DNA of 64,000 nt from Erysipelotrichaceae bacterium (GTDB lineage: Bacteria > Bacillota_I > Bacilli_A > Erysipelotrichales > Erysipelotrichaceae). Both the position numbers and the translations under genes were made by a program. Below are positions 50,103 through 60,800 of the stretch, in pieces. Within the stretch, counting starts at the first letter, position 1. Each line of letters starts with the position of its first letter. Location: NCBI GenBank assembly GCA_017515475.1, contig JAFWFS010000018.1, forward strand, positions 1 through 64,000. The letters run 5' to 3'. The notes beneath the pieces are model-generated. The model had not been told where the DNA came from and ran no database searches. It worked only from the letters and a program-made list of their open reading frames with translations.

Positions 50103-51644
50103 CTACTGTTTGACTTTGTATTCCAGGCACAGCATGGTCACGTCGTCGAACTGTTCCGCGTTTCTGACAAAACCGTTAATGCCTTCGTTGACGTTTCTCA
50201 GAATCGTTTCCGGATCGGCTCCCGGATCTTTATTCAAAGCTTCCAGCATTCTGTCGGTACCAAACAGAGCGTTGTTGTTGTCTGTCGCTTCCGGAACGCC
50301 GTCGGTATAGACAAAGAGCTTGTCCCCCGGTTCCAGCTGAACCGTGTAGCCTGTATACTCCGTATCGTCCATTACGCCGATAACCAGACCGTGCCTGTCT
50401 TTCAGCAGTTCAAAGTTTCCTCCCGCTTTCATGATGGCAGGGTATTCATGTCCGGCGTTGGAAGCGGTCAGCTTTCCGGTAGAGATTTCCAGAATGCCCA
50501 GCCATACCGTAACGAACATGTCGTAAGGGTTGTGGGAACAGATCTTTCTGTTGGAGACAGTCAGGATCTCTTCAGGAGAAACGCCCGTACCCGCAACGCC
50601 CTGAATAACAATGCTGGAAGCCATCATGAACAAGGCGGCAGGAACGCTTTTCCCCGAGACATCGGCGATAACGATACACAGATGATCGTCGTCGATCAGA
50701 AAGAAATCGTAGAAGTCGCCGCCGACTTCTTTTGCCGGATCCATGGACGCAAAGAGATTGAATTCCTTGCGGTCAGGGAACGGAGGAAAAACGTGCGGCA
50801 GCATGGCCATCTGGATCTTTGTGGCCGTATACAGCTCAGTCTTTGTAGAAGCCAGATTGATGCTTCGTTCAGAGAAAAGAACGCTGTAGATCAGAACGAT
50901 CGCAACCAGAACGGAACCGTATTGGGTAGCGTAGCCGTGTGCGCCCTTTGTGAACAGATAATGAACGATCGGTATGAGAATGAAAGAAATCGAAACGATC
51001 TTCTGTCTTCTGGAAACGTCGCTTTTCAGCACCAGAAAAGTCGTAGGAGGGGCAACGCAGATCAGGTAAAGATCGACCAGCCAGTAGAGCTTTTCTTTCT
51101 GGAAGATGCCGTCTGCATCGACGCTGAAACAGATCGGAACAAACATGTTGACGAGTATCAGAAGTACCGCCGGTATCAGCAGGATCGCCGTGAGGCGATC
51201 GAAAACGGCAGTGGCCTTTCCTTTGAATCCCAGAACCGTACGCACATAGCGGTAGAAACAGTAAACAAGCGCAAAGTCGATGATCTTGGTCACCCCGTTC
51301 ATGAACAGACACCAGGTGCGGTACTGAACCATGCCCAGAACATAGCATTCCCATTCATTGACAAAAAAGGAGTAGCAGGTCAGCACGATCAGCATGATAA
51401 AATAGCTGTTCGAGTCGTCGATTTCGCCTTTGCGTCCGCCGGTGCATCCGAAGAACAGCATCGCACAGATAAAAGAACCCATGACATCTATTCCGGCGTT
51501 GTACATAACGTTCGGCGTGATGCCGGGCTTACTAAACAGTTTGATTCCGAAAACAAAGCAGGAAAAAGCCGTTACTGTCAGTATCAGCAGTCCTATAGCA
51601 AGAAACCATCTTTTACCGCTTGGTTTTTTTATATTTAATTCCAT
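50103..51644 (-). CDS. membrane PP2C-type (SpoIIE/RsbU-like) phosphatase
   Basis: The 513-aa product has about eight membrane helices (about 12-265) and a cytoplasmic PP2C SpoIIE-type phosphatase domain (about 290-510): QMAMLPHVFPP, MDPAKEVGGDFYDFF, IADVSGKSVPAALFM, TASNAGHEYP, VYTDGVPEATD and QFDDVTMLCL. Metal-binding Asp residues are all present. Such enzymes usually act on anti-anti-sigma factors. No sigma regulator is near, so the partner is unknown. The membrane part suggests signal input from outside. Confidence 0.88.
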   Translation of the reverse strand: MELNIKKPSGKRWFLAIGLLILTVTAFSCFVFGIKLFSKPGITPNVMYNAGIDVMGSFICAMLFFGCTGGRKGEIDDSNSYFIMLIVLTCYSFFVNEWECYVLGMVQYRTWCLFMNGVTKIIDFALVYCFYRYVRTVLGFKGKATAVFDRLTAILLIPAVLLILVNMFVPICFSVDADGIFQKEKLYWLVDLYLICVAPPTTFLVLKSDVSRRQKIVSISFILIPIVHYLFTKGAHGYATQYGSVLVAIVLIYSVLFSERSINLASTKTELYTATKIQMAMLPHVFPPFPDRKEFNLFASMDPAKEVGGDFYDFFLIDDDHLCIVIADVSGKSVPAALFMMASSIVIQGVAGTGVSPEEILTVSNRKICSHNPYDMFVTVWLGILEISTGKLTASNAGHEYPAIMKAGGNFELLKDRHGLVIGVMDDTEYTGYTVQLEPGDKLFVYTDGVPEATDNNNALFGTDRMLEALNKDPGADPETILRNVNEGINGFVRNAEQFDDVTMLCLEYKVKQ

Positions 51645-51682
51645 ATGACTCTTTATACCATTTTATCACTAAATGTTTTGAT

Positions 51683-52312
51683 TTAAGAACACTCGTTGAG
51701 CATCCTGTTCAAGTTGTTGTAGAAGGCGGCGATATGAACGCCATCCACCAATGCGTGATGTACCAGCACGGACACCGGCATCATATACCGCCCTTCAACG
51801 TTTCTTTCGTACTTGCCCCAGGTGATCCTGGGGTTGGATTCATCTTTGCCGGCAACCGGCTGAATCAGCGACGTATAGTGCAGCCAGGGAAGGGTAGAGA
51901 TAAAATACATGCTTTCGACATCCTCGTCTTCGGTGATTCCGTTGTTTTTGCATTCGATCCGCTTCTCTTCCGCCTGTTTCAGATATTCTTCAAATTCCGT
52001 GTGATGATGCAGCGTGCAGTAGCAGTACGTCCCGTCCTCCAGCAGTTCGGTATGGGAAGTCGGGCATTCGTCATATTCGACGATCCCGCCGTCATGGATG
52101 CGCTGACGGAATTGAGGAACCTCATCGGCCGCCAGTGCCGCCAGATGCATGAAGCTCAGATAAAAGGAATGCCCCTGTTTTCTGCAGCGATCCAGAAGTC
52201 CTGTCACATCTACATCGACCGTCAGACCGGCGTAAGGATAAGGCAGGGAACGGAAGTAACTGAAATGTTCCTTACGGACATAAGTATCCATGTCGATGGT
52301 TTTATAAGCCAT
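51683..52312 (-). CDS. chloramphenicol acetyltransferase-like acyltransferase
   Basis: The 209-aa product has the CAT fold and its key motif HHALVDGVHI (about 190-199) with the catalytic His. Length and C-terminus fit trimeric type A CAT enzymes. CAT-like proteins without resistance function exist in Bacillota chromosomes, and no mobile-element context is seen here, so resistance should not be assumed. GGAGGG precedes the ATG. It is divergent from the GntR operon. Confidence 0.85.
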   Translation of the reverse strand: MAYKTIDMDTYVRKEHFSYFRSLPYPYAGLTVDVDVTGLLDRCRKQGHSFYLSFMHLAALAADEVPQFRQRIHDGGIVEYDECPTSHTELLEDGTYCYCTLHHHTEFEEYLKQAEEKRIECKNNGITEDEDVESMYFISTLPWLHYTSLIQPVAGKDESNPRITWGKYERNVEGRYMMPVSVLVHHALVDGVHIAAFYNNLNRMLNECS

Positions 52313-52367
52313 GATCCATCCCTCCGTTATATCTCAATATGAGTATATCAAATGTGCGAGAAAAAGT

Positions 52368-52414
52368 TTGACAAGGACAAGTGTTCGTGTTATTGTATTA
52401 GTGTATTAATACAA
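52368..52414 (+). promoter_or_regulatory. promoter and operator of the GntR-ABC operon
   Basis: TTGACA (52368-52373), 17 bases, then TATTGT (52391-52396). TTGTATTA (52393-52400) and TAATACAA (52407-52414) form a perfect inverted repeat with 6-base spacing that overlaps the -10, a likely site for the GntR protein, giving self-repression. Confidence 0.85.
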
Positions 52415-52430
52415 CGAAAGAGAGGTAACT

Positions 52431-52793
52431 ATGGGTTGGAAGTTTTCTGAAGATACGCCGATTTATCTTCAGCTCATCGAAGCGCTAAAGACCGATATCG
52501 TTTCCGGAAAATACAGATCCGGAGACAGGCTTCCGGCTGTCAGGGATCTGGCTTTTGAAGCGGGCGTGAATCCGAACACGGTGCAAAGAGCCTATGCGGA
52601 GCTGGAAAGACAGGGTCTGGTTCAAAGCGAAAGAACCAGCGGACGTTTTGTGAGCATTGACGATAAGAAGATAGAAGAATTAAGGAAAGATCTTAGTGAT
52701 ACCTATATCAGAGATCTGTTTAAAAAGCTGAACGATCTGGGAATGGACGACAAGACGATCAGAGACGTTCTCAGTAAATGGAGGGATGAATGA
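52431..52793 (+). CDS. GntR-family regulator, YtrA type
   Basis: The 120-aa product has the winged HTH of GntR (YRSGDRLPAVRDLAFEAGVNPNTVQRAYAELERQGL) and only a short C-terminal helical part, as in YtrA-type regulators that control ABC transporter operons. GAGAGG precedes the ATG. The ABC ATPase gene overlaps its stop. A matching operator lies upstream. Confidence 0.92.
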   Translation: MGWKFSEDTPIYLQLIEALKTDIVSGKYRSGDRLPAVRDLAFEAGVNPNTVQRAYAELERQGLVQSERTSGRFVSIDDKKIEELRKDLSDTYIRDLFKKLNDLGMDDKTIRDVLSKWRDE

Positions 52794-53488
52794 TGGAAAC
52801 GCTGGTATGTAATGAATTAAGCAAGACATACGGTTCGGTAAGAGCTCTGGATCATGTTGATCTGAAACTGGAAGAAGGGAAAATCGTAGGCCTTCTGGGA
52901 CCTAACGGTTCAGGCAAGACAACCCTGATCAAGCTGGCTTCAAGACTGCTGGTACCGACCGAGGGTGAAGTGAGGATCTGTGGAGAGCTTCCTTCGCCTG
53001 CGACCAAGGCCATTGTGTCGTATCTGCCGGACAGAAACTATCTGCCTGACTGGATGAAGATAAAGGACCTACTGGAGATGTATCAGGATTTTTACGGGGA
53101 CTTCGATGTCCAGAGAGCGCAGGAGATGCTTGGATCGCTGAACATCGACTACGATACGCCTTTAAAGAACATGTCCAAGGGTACAAAAGAAAAGGTACAG
53201 CTGATCCTGACGATGTCCAGGCATGCGAAACTGTATCTACTGGATGAACCGATCGCGGGCGTCGATCCGGCTGCCAGAGACTATATTTTAAAGACGATCA
53301 TTTCGAATTATGACGAGACGGCTACGGTGCTGATCTCGACCCATCTGATTGCGGATGTGGAAAACGTACTGGACGAAGCGGTCTTCCTCAAGGAAGGCAA
53401 AGTAGTCCTGCATCAGAGCGTCGATGAATTGCGTGATACGACCGGCAAGAGCGTCGACGAGTATTTCCGGGAGGTGTTCAAATGTTAG
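52790..53488 (+). CDS. ABC transporter ATPase
   Basis: The 232-aa ATPase has Walker A GPNGSGKTT (about 38-46), a signature motif written MSKGTKEK (about 127-134, instead of LSGGQ), Walker B LYLLDEPIAGVD and the switch His in STHLI. It belongs to the ABC-2 type group (YtrB-like), which works with the permease that follows (7-bp overlap). Such YtrA-linked transporters often respond to cell-wall antibiotics. Substrate unknown. Confidence 0.9.
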   Translation: MMETLVCNELSKTYGSVRALDHVDLKLEEGKIVGLLGPNGSGKTTLIKLASRLLVPTEGEVRICGELPSPATKAIVSYLPDRNYLPDWMKIKDLLEMYQDFYGDFDVQRAQEMLGSLNIDYDTPLKNMSKGTKEKVQLILTMSRHAKLYLLDEPIAGVDPAARDYILKTIISNYDETATVLISTHLIADVENVLDEAVFLKEGKVVLHQSVDELRDTTGKSVDEYFREVFKC

Positions 53489-54237
53489 GTAAACTGATTA
53501 AATACGATTTCAAGGCGATGTTCAGAAGTCTATACCCGATCTATGTTGCCTTGATTGCATTAACGACGGTATTCTCCCTGATGGTCAAGTTCAACTTCGA
53601 TCAGGGACTGCTGTTTACGATCTTTGCGTTCCTGTTTGTTGCGGCTTTGAACGGCTCGATCATCGCCTGCGTGTTCTTCGTAGTTACGAGATTCTCTCAC
53701 GGTCTGCTGAAGAACGAAGGTTATCTGTCCTTTGCCTTGCCTGTCAGCACGGCAACGCATATTCTGGCAAAGGTGATCAACGCGATCATCTGGGCCTTTA
53801 TCGAAGGACTGATGCTTTGCGTATGCATGGTGATCATGGGAACGGTGATGGGAAGCATCAAAGAGGTGGCTTTCTTCTTCCAGGAAGTGTTCAGGGCTTT
53901 CGATCTGATTGAAAGAGACGTTCTGGTGGCTGTTCTGCAGGTCATCGTGTTCCTGATACTGGAAATGATCGCTTCGGTCTGCCTGATCTATGCGGCTATG
54001 GCGGTAGGTCATCTCTTCAGCAAGAACCAGAAGATGATCGCAGTCGCTTTCCTGATTGTGGTCTTTGTGCTCCGTTCTTTCCTGTGGGTTTCGCTGGTTG
54101 ATCTGACAGAAGTCGTTGCGGGTCCGACTCACATGTTTGTCGATGATCTTATGCTGATCATTCCGCCGATCGTTTTAACGGGACTGTATGCGACATTGAC
54201 CTGGTTTATTCTTGACAGAAGACTGAATCTTGAATGA
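53482..54237 (+). CDS. ABC-2 type permease
   Basis: The 251-aa membrane protein has six membrane segments with a conserved start (MLGKLIKYDFKAMFRSLYP) typical of ABC-2 permeases in GntR-ABC operons. GGGAGGTG lies at the end of the ATPase gene. It overlaps the transglycosylase gene by 4 bp. Confidence 0.85.
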   Translation: MLGKLIKYDFKAMFRSLYPIYVALIALTTVFSLMVKFNFDQGLLFTIFAFLFVAALNGSIIACVFFVVTRFSHGLLKNEGYLSFALPVSTATHILAKVINAIIWAFIEGLMLCVCMVIMGTVMGSIKEVAFFFQEVFRAFDLIERDVLVAVLQVIVFLILEMIASVCLIYAAMAVGHLFSKNQKMIAVAFLIVVFVLRSFLWVSLVDLTEVVAGPTHMFVDDLMLIIPPIVLTGLYATLTWFILDRRLNLE

Positions 54238-54962
54238 ACAAGAAACTGCTGCGGATCTTTCTCTTCCTGCTGCTGATCCTGGCTGTTGTTCTGGTGACGC
54301 TGTTTGGACAGGGATATTTCCGTTATGAAAGAGAGACTTCAGCCGTACCTTTAAGCAAGGCGGTTGAAGGCTATACCGAAAAAGAGGACTATGTGCCTTT
54401 TGATCAAATCGATGAAGATTTCGTTCAGGCGGTGATCTCGGTAGAGGACAAGCGTTTCTTCGAGAGAAGAGGTTACGATCTGATCGCACTGTGCAGAGCT
54501 CTTTATCACAACTTCCTAGCGAAGGATTTTATCGAGGGAGGATCAACGATCAGCGAGCAGATCGCCAAGAACCTATATCTGGGAGGCTTCATCAACGGTC
54601 TGGAAGAAAAGACCGCAGGGATATTCCTGATGATGGCGCTGGAACGGAAATATTCGAAGGAAGAGCTGTTTGCCCTGTATGCGAACATGAACTACTACGG
54701 AGACGGATACTGGGGAATCGGCGAGGCGGCAAAAGGGTATTACGGCTGCGGTGCGGACGATCTGAGTCCGGGACAGGCGGCGATCCTGGCGGGCATACCG
54801 AACGCTCCGGCGATCTATCAGCTCTCTGACGGTTACGAACAGGCAAAAGAAAGGCAGGCATGGGTCCTGCAGACGATGGTCAATAACGGCTACATGACAG
54901 AAGCGGAGGCGGAAGAAGCCTTAAGCGAGGATGTCCGTCCGATTATAAGAAAACAGCCATGA
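54234..54962 (+). CDS. monofunctional peptidoglycan glycosyltransferase (GT51)
   Basis: The 242-aa product has one N-terminal membrane anchor (about 5-25) and a GT51 domain: AVISVEDKRFFERRG (about 65-79, catalytic Glu), EGGSTISEQIAKNLYL (about 101-116) and ERKYSKEELFALYANMNYYGDG. It polymerises glycan strands from lipid II outside the membrane. No transpeptidase domain is present. Its position in a GntR-ABC operon suggests control by cell-wall stress. The gene overlaps the permease by ATGA. Confidence 0.92.
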   Translation: MNKKLLRIFLFLLLILAVVLVTLFGQGYFRYERETSAVPLSKAVEGYTEKEDYVPFDQIDEDFVQAVISVEDKRFFERRGYDLIALCRALYHNFLAKDFIEGGSTISEQIAKNLYLGGFINGLEEKTAGIFLMMALERKYSKEELFALYANMNYYGDGYWGIGEAAKGYYGCGADDLSPGQAAILAGIPNAPAIYQLSDGYEQAKERQAWVLQTMVNNGYMTEAEAEEALSEDVRPIIRKQP

Positions 54963-54977
54963 TACACGGCTGTTTTT
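54951..54977. terminator. terminator between convergent genes
   Basis: AAACAGCC (54951-54958) pairs with GGCTGTTTTT (54968-54977) around a 9-base loop. It overlaps the ends of the transglycosylase gene and rarA. Confidence 0.8.
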
Positions 54978-56298
54978 ATTTATCCTGGTGTTCTTTCTTC
55001 CAGCCCTTGATCTGTTTCAGTCTCTCGGCTATCCTGGTTTCTACTCCATGATTGCCAGGGGAATAATACTCCCGGTCTTTCAAGGAATCTGGAAGACACT
55101 GCATGTTTGTAAGTTTTTCTTCCGTGTCGTGGGCATACTGGTAACCCTTGCCATATTCGAGATCTTTCATCAGTTTTGTTGGAGCGTTTCTGATCACCAG
55201 CGGAACCGGTTCATTCAGCATACCGATCGCATCTGCCTTGGCTTTTTCATAGGCCATGTAGGTTGCGTTGGATTTTGGAGCCATGGACATGTATATGACG
55301 GCTTCTGCGAGATTGACGGTACATTCCGGCATCCCGATATAATGGCAGGCATCATAGGCGGCAACCGCAAGTCTTAAGGCCTGCGGATCAGCTAGACCGA
55401 TATCTTCCGAAGCAAAACGGATGACTCTTCTAGCGACATACAGAGGATCTTCTCCAGCTTCCAGCATTCTTGCGAGCCAGTATACGGCCGCATCCGGATC
55501 GGAGTTGCGCATGGATTTATGCAGGGCGGAAATGATGTTGTAGTGTTCTTCGCCCTTCTTGTCATAGAGGAAAGACTTCTTGGAAGCGATGTCTTCGATG
55601 ATCCGCTTTCCTACGGTAATGCCTTCTTTGTCGACATCGCCGTTGAGTACTGCCATCTCCAAAGTAGACAGGGCCATTCTGGCATCGCCGTTACAGAAAC
55701 CGGCTATGAAATAAAGGTCCTCGTCAGCGATCGTGATCTTCTGTCCCTGAAAAGCTCTCGGATCTTCGATGGCTCTTTTTAAAAGAGAAACGATCTGCTG
55801 TTCGTTCAGCTGTTTCAGGACGAAAACCTTGCATCTTGACAGAAGAGCTCCGTTGACTTCAAAAGAAGGGTTCTCGGTCGTGGCTCCGATCAGAACGATG
55901 CTGCCCTTTTCTACAAACGGAAGAAAGGCATCCTGCTGGGCCTTGTTGAAACGGTGGATCTCGTCTACGAAGACGATCGTCCTGTTGCCGTAGGCTGTGG
56001 CGTCTTCTGCCCTCTTCATGACTTCCTTGATTTCCTTTATCCCGCTGGTAACGGCAGAGAAGTTGATAAAAGAAGCCTTGGTACAGTTGGCGATCACGTA
56101 AGCCAGGGTTGTTTTTCCAACGCCCGGAGGACCCCAAAAAATCATCGATGGAACGCGGTCGTTCTCGATCATCTTGCGCAGAACCTTTCCTTCACCGATC
56201 AGGTGTTCCTGACCGATGATGTCGTCCAGCGTTTCCGGTCTAAGACGGGCAGCCAGAGGCTCGTTCATTTCGTTTCTTAACAGAGACTGTTGAAGCAT
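54976..56298 (-). CDS. rarA: replication-associated AAA+ ATPase RarA (MgsA)
   Basis: The 440-aa ATPase acts at stalled forks. It has Walker [10 protein letters not shown] (about 55-63), Walker [17 protein letters not shown] (about 108-123), SRCKVFVL, and the C-terminal tetramerisation domain with [25 protein letters not shown] precedes the ATG. It lies seven bases downstream of the TIR-cluster paralogue gene, so the whole run from 62239 could be one transcript. Confidence 0.94.
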   Translation of the reverse strand: MLQQSLLRNEMNEPLAARLRPETLDDIIGQEHLIGEGKVLRKMIENDRVPSMIFWGPPGVGKTTLAYVIANCTKASFINFSAVTSGIKEIKEVMKRAEDATAYGNRTIVFVDEIHRFNKAQQDAFLPFVEKGSIVLIGATTENPSFEVNGALLSRCKVFVLKQLNEQQIVSLLKRAIEDPRAFQGQKITIADEDLYFIAGFCNGDARMALSTLEMAVLNGDVDKEGITVGKRIIEDIASKKSFLYDKKGEEHYNIISALHKSMRNSDPDAAVYWLARMLEAGEDPLYVARRVIRFASEDIGLADPQALRLAVAAYDACHYIGMPECTVNLAEAVIYMSMAPKSNATYMAYEKAKADAIGMLNEPVPLVIRNAPTKLMKDLEYGKGYQYAHDTEEKLTNMQCLPDSLKDREYYSPGNHGVETRIAERLKQIKGWKKEHQDK

Positions 56299-56305
56299 CG
56301 TTCTC

Positions 56306-57499
56306 CTATTTCTTCAGTTCCTTCCAGTTCAGCTTGTTCAGGATGTCCTGGTCAGGTGCGTTCCCCGATACTCCGTATACGTCACCATACTGGTTCTGGT
56401 ATACGTGATCTGCGGATACGCTCACATCCACGTTCTGTCCGTAACTGTTCTGGTATACATCAACGCCTCTAATGGCTTCCGATCTGGCCTGGGAGATCCT
56501 GGAATCGGATGCCATCTTTTTGTTCCAGGAATCCATGATCATGTCCGACATGGCGGCCGAGTTCTGAGCCAGAGTCTGGGTCAGTTTCTGCTGATTGTAC
56601 ATCAGGCTCTGCATGTTGGCCTGGGCGATACCCTGGAAACGCAGCGTTTCCTGCAGGCGCATCTGTATCCTTTGGGCATTGAGTTCAAAGAAACGCTGAC
56701 GAAGATTCTGATCCATGTGGAAGGTTTCCACAAACTCATAGAATGCGGCAAAGGCCTCCTGTTCGTATTCCTTCGGGCTGACCATCAGGAACTTGTTCTT
56801 GGCGCCCCAGTCGATGCCGTCGCACGGCGTGCCGTGGCCGAACTGTTTTGAACTGTTTTCAGCCTGCTTGTTCTTGACGGCCGCACCAAGAAGACCTGCC
56901 AGCGGATTAATTGCGCTCAGTATGGAGGCGGGAGCGTAGTATTCGATACCGTTGTAGTCCATGCCTGCGACAACGGTGCACTGGGCTCCGCTTGCGGCAG
57001 TTCCGGCATATCTTCTCATGAAAGAACGTACCAGACTGTTGTTGGCTCTGGTTTCCGTGCCCAAAGACGCATCTCTCTGGAAGGCGGCCTCATACTCGGC
57101 CATGAAATTCTGATACGCCTGCTGCGGATTTGCACCGCAGAGACTTGGAAGATCGGCCTCTCCGACAACCGTCAGCTTCATCTGCGAAAGAGCCTCTGCG
57201 AACTGCTGCATGTAGTCTTCCGGTTCGATGAAATCGCGGATGGAATTCCATTTGACGTCAGCCATGGATTTCAGCGTCATGGTCATTATCTTGTTTTTGT
57301 AGGTCGTAAACTTCTCGTCGCTCAAGCCGAAGATCATGATCTTCTTGTCGCTGTTGATGGCGTGTGCCGTGACGAAGAAAGGAACGGATTCGTGCTGGAA
57401 TCCGTCGACCAGCGATCCGCCGATCATGTAGTCGTTAGGTATTGCGGCATGTGCCAGAACATTGCCGTTGTGGTCTTTGAATTGTTTGATCTCGCTCAT
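56306..57499 (-). CDS. unknown protein, paralogue A of the TIR cluster
   Basis: The 397-aa product is a paralogue of the 454-aa protein at 60875-62239 over its whole length. Shared features: NGxxxAxAxxP near the start, a Glu/Ser-VPF stretch, IEPExY (about 91-96), LPSLxGxNP (about 119-127), V-AGMDY, a Gln/Met-rich helical region (about 275-315), and a C-terminal tail of about 70 residues identical in both. The tail (about 325-397) carries VYQN twice and Gly/Tyr/Val repeats. No signal peptide or long membrane segment; a short Ala/Gly/Leu stretch lies near 195-205. Family unknown. AAGGAGA precedes the ATG, after the lipoprotein gene. Confidence 0.78.
   Translation of the reverse strand: MSEIKQFKDHNGNVLAHAAIPNDYMIGGSLVDGFQHESVPFFVTAHAINSDKKIMIFGLSDEKFTTYKNKIMTMTLKSMADVKWNSIRDFIEPEDYMQQFAEALSQMKLTVVGEADLPSLCGANPQQAYQNFMAEYEAAFQRDASLGTETRANNSLVRSFMRRYAGTAASGAQCTVVAGMDYNGIEYYAPASILSAINPLAGLLGAAVKNKQAENSSKQFGHGTPCDGIDWGAKNKFLMVSPKEYEQEAFAAFYEFVETFHMDQNLRQRFFELNAQRIQMRLQETLRFQGIAQANMQSLMYNQQKLTQTLAQNSAAMSDMIMDSWNKKMASDSRISQARSEAIRGVDVYQNSYGQNVDVSVSADHVYQNQYGDVYGVSGNAPDQDILNKLNWKELKK
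56311..56536 (-). repeat. tail-coding repeat, copy A
   Basis: These 226 bases match 60883-61108 with about 21 mismatches in my hand alignment. Almost all are silent. The 65 bases 56472-56536 are identical. Confidence 0.85.
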
Positions 57500-57510
57500 T
57501 CTGTTCTCCT

Positions 57511-57801
57511 TTAAGCCAGTCCGTTGGACTTGATAACGACCTTGATGCTGACGTCGTGGTCAGGCATTTCAAATTCATAGTATCCTTCTCTGATCGGTTC
57601 CAGATTTACGCCGTCTACGATCAGATACAGATCGGCATCGGAAACGATGACCGTCTCAACCGTAACGGTCTCTCCGGTCTTTGCGCGTTTCGGACAGCTT
57701 ACCAGATCCTCGTCTCCGGTCTCAACGATGATCTTGTGACCGCCAAAGCAGCCGGAGATCAAAAGCGACAGGATCGCGATTGCAGCAAGTTTTTTCTTCA
57801 T
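57511..57801 (-). CDS. small lipoprotein in the TIR cluster
   Basis: The 96-aa product has a lipoprotein signal with lipobox LISGC (Cys18). The remainder is a small beta-rich domain: a VSCPKRAKTGETVTVET-like opening and a Val/Asp-rich end that resembles short Ig-like or repeat modules (EFEMPDHDVSIKVV). Such MPDHDVxI endings occur in exported Bacillota repeat domains. AAGGAG precedes the ATG. It lies between the TIR gene and paralogue A, eleven bases from each. Confidence 0.78.
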   Translation of the reverse strand: MKKKLAAIAILSLLISGCFGGHKIIVETGDEDLVSCPKRAKTGETVTVETVIVSDADLYLIVDGVNLEPIREGYYEFEMPDHDVSIKVVIKSNGLA

Positions 57802-57812
57802 AGGTTACTCCT

Positions 57813-60800
57813 TTATTTGTAGTGTTCCAGCTCCTTCCGACCCATGTCGATCAGAGAGGAAGCATCATAAGGTTTAAAGCATCCAAGGTAATAATCATCG
57901 CCTTTTCGGCTTGGATCGTAGGCATAGACGAATATGCCGTCTTCTTTTTCATTATATTCCAGAACGGAATCTCCAATATAGTACAGAGGCATGGAACTGT
58001 CGGAATCAAGATGTACGATCTCCATACAATCGTCGTTGTATAGATACAGGCGGTCCTGTGTGAACGTAAAACGGAACGGGATCACAGAAGTATAGGCGGT
58101 GTTGTCAAAGGACAGCTTCACGCTGCGGACAAGCGCATCGTTCTCGTAGATCCTCAGTACATGGTCGTCGCAGACGCAGTAGAGACGATTGCCGCAGGAA
58201 GCGATTGCAACGGCATCGAAGCTTTCGAAACCGATCTGATAAAGCAGATTTCCTTTGAGGTCGCAGACATTCAGACAGCCCTGTCCGATATAAACGACAG
58301 AATCGTCGATACATGCATACATCTTCCTGGAAGCGGGTTCCATCAGCGAAGTCGTCTCCCCGGTTTCAAGGTCAAACAGAGCGGCATATGTTCCGTTATC
58401 CCGATCGTAGAAGCTCAGCAGCGTTTTCCCGTCATCCGAAACCAGAATCGTTGAAGCTTCACCGTTCACAAGCAGATCCGCTCCTTCGGTTTTCAGATTT
58501 ATCTTTGATATCTCTAAGGTCTGCAGATCAAACACGACGATCGTTTCGCTGTTGAATGCATCATGCAGATAAAGTCGATGATTCACAAGACAGATCGAAG
58601 AAAGGCCTTCGTAACCTGACGCAAGATACATGGATTCAGCCATGTTCAAAGGATAAGACAAGAAACCGCTTTGGATATAGAGATCCTCAGTCGGAAGGCA
58701 CTTTTCATCTATCATCTCACCGTTTTCAGTAGAGAAGGTCAAAACAGACAGACCGGCGGTCTTTGCGTCGATCTTCAGCACATAGATGCGATGATCCAGA
58801 ATTTCCAGAGGAAGATAGGCATGACCCGGCTCCAGCTCAATCCGTTTTGCCTGTTCGTTGCCGGAGAACGGATACAGAAGCAGTTCATCTTCTGTTTTCA
58901 TCAGGATATATTCATCGCCGGAAACGAAACTTTCCGGCGCATAATAGAAACCTTCGGCAGAAAGTGTCTGCAGATGTCTGTCGTAGGAACTCTCGTAGAT
59001 ACGCAGATTCTCGTCCTTTAACAGAACATAGGAAGTGCTTGACAGCAGCACGGATCCTGTCGCCTTTATGGATTCGCTGTTCTCCGGGAAGCAGCGGGAG
59101 AAAGAAGCGTGTCCGTCGCTCAGCCAGACCATTCCTCTATATCCTCCGTTTAACGCAAGATAAAGAAAATCGTCATTGTGATACAGCACCTCGCAGACAC
59201 CGTCTTGCAAAGAGTAGTCATAAAGCAGACTTCCCTGATTGTCATAAGTCCTTATCCTGTTGCCGAACACCAGAGTAAAAACGCCCTCTCCATCCAGCAC
59301 GAATCCTTTTTCAGAAATGCTGTCCTGGGAGAATTCTATCCGGACTAGCAGGTTCCACGGATCGTAAACCGACAGAACATAATGCCCCTCGTATCTGCTG
59401 AAAGAATCGGTATCGTTTGAAGAAACGGAAGCGTTGTTGTCGGCCAGAACATAAAGTCTTCCGTCTTCCAGGAAACCATAGGATATGATTTCAAACTGAG
59501 GTTCGGATACCTGTTTAAATTCGGAAGTTTCAAAATCGAAAACGCCGACACTGTATTCCGTGTTGATGTCTCTTAGCTTAACCGCAACATACTTGTCGTC
59601 CATCGACCAGCAGAAGTCTCTCATGTAGGCATCCGTTTCATCCGGCATAGGCATGCTCAGGAACGGAACCCCTTCGTCATCGGTGACCTGTACCGCAAAG
59701 GAATCCGTAGTAGCGACATAGTCCCCGGAATGGCTCATGTGGCTGACGCCGATCTGCTGATACTTCATGCCGATATCCCAGAGGATTTCTCCTGACAGAT
59801 AATCCACACAGTACAATGTGCCGTCCACGTACGCAATCAGTTGCCCCGGCTTCCCTTCTTCAAAGGAATAGATGTTCTTTCCAAGAGAGAAGGAAGCTTT
59901 TTCCTCGTGAGAAGGCATGTGGATGGCATGAAAAAGAGAATCGGAATCCTTGTAGATAATATGTTTTCCGTCCTTGCTGATGATGAAGTCCTGAATGTCT
60001 GCCGATACGTCAATCATCCAGGATTCTGTATACTGATATGGCGTCCGGTAGGCGTTCACAGCCTTGCTTAGGGCGTAGACTGCATCATCGGTCTGCGGCC
60101 TGTCCCCCTCCAGAGCTTGTAAGGCGCTGTTCAGGGCACTGTAACGGTCCGCTTCATCAAGCTGATTTAGAGCCTTTCTGGAAAGAAGACGGGATTCGTT
60201 GATCAAAGACTGGCGGTAGTTGCGAGTGATGACCGCGTTGGAATAAAGCAGATAAGAAATGATGATTGCTGCCGCGGCAAATGCCGAGGAAAGAATGGCA
60301 GTCAGTCTCTTTCTGCGGTATTTCTCCTGACGCATGACCAGTTCGTCGTAGCTGCAGCCGATCATCGCCGAGGCAAGTCTTGGGAGTTCTATCCTGTCTG
60401 CGTCCTTGAAGTTTCCCCGATAGTCGCAAGCCAGAGGTTCGCTGTCAACAGTAACGGTCTTTTTCTTTCCGGATTTGCCCGTTACGGTCTTCTTGTAATG
60501 GCACAGAGTCTCGGGGAATATCTCCGGAGGCTCTCCCTGAGAAAGCACGCACAGAACATGATCGCGGTCGTGGTTCTTTAAGAAGTTTTCTATTTCCAGC
60601 AGACACCACTTCGATTCGTTGTAGTAAGGGGAACATATGACGATCAGATAATCCGAATTATCCAGTGCTTGATTGATCCTGGCGGCAAGATCAGGAGTGA
60701 TTTCCAGTTCTTCCTGGTCGCGGAACAAAGGATCGAACCTGCTGTAGCCGCACTCTTGCGCGATCTGTGAAGGGATCTTAAAACGTTCCAGTTTCTGCTG

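Noticed and set aside
50391-51638. A 415-codon plus-strand frame opposite the PP2C phosphatase.
   Set aside because: Shadow of a well-supported membrane phosphatase; the composition is unlike a real protein.
51683-52312. Calling the CAT-like gene an acquired chloramphenicol resistance gene.
   Set aside because: It has the chromosome-like context and its own plain transcription unit, with no mobile-element signs; chromosomal CAT-like proteins without resistance are known.
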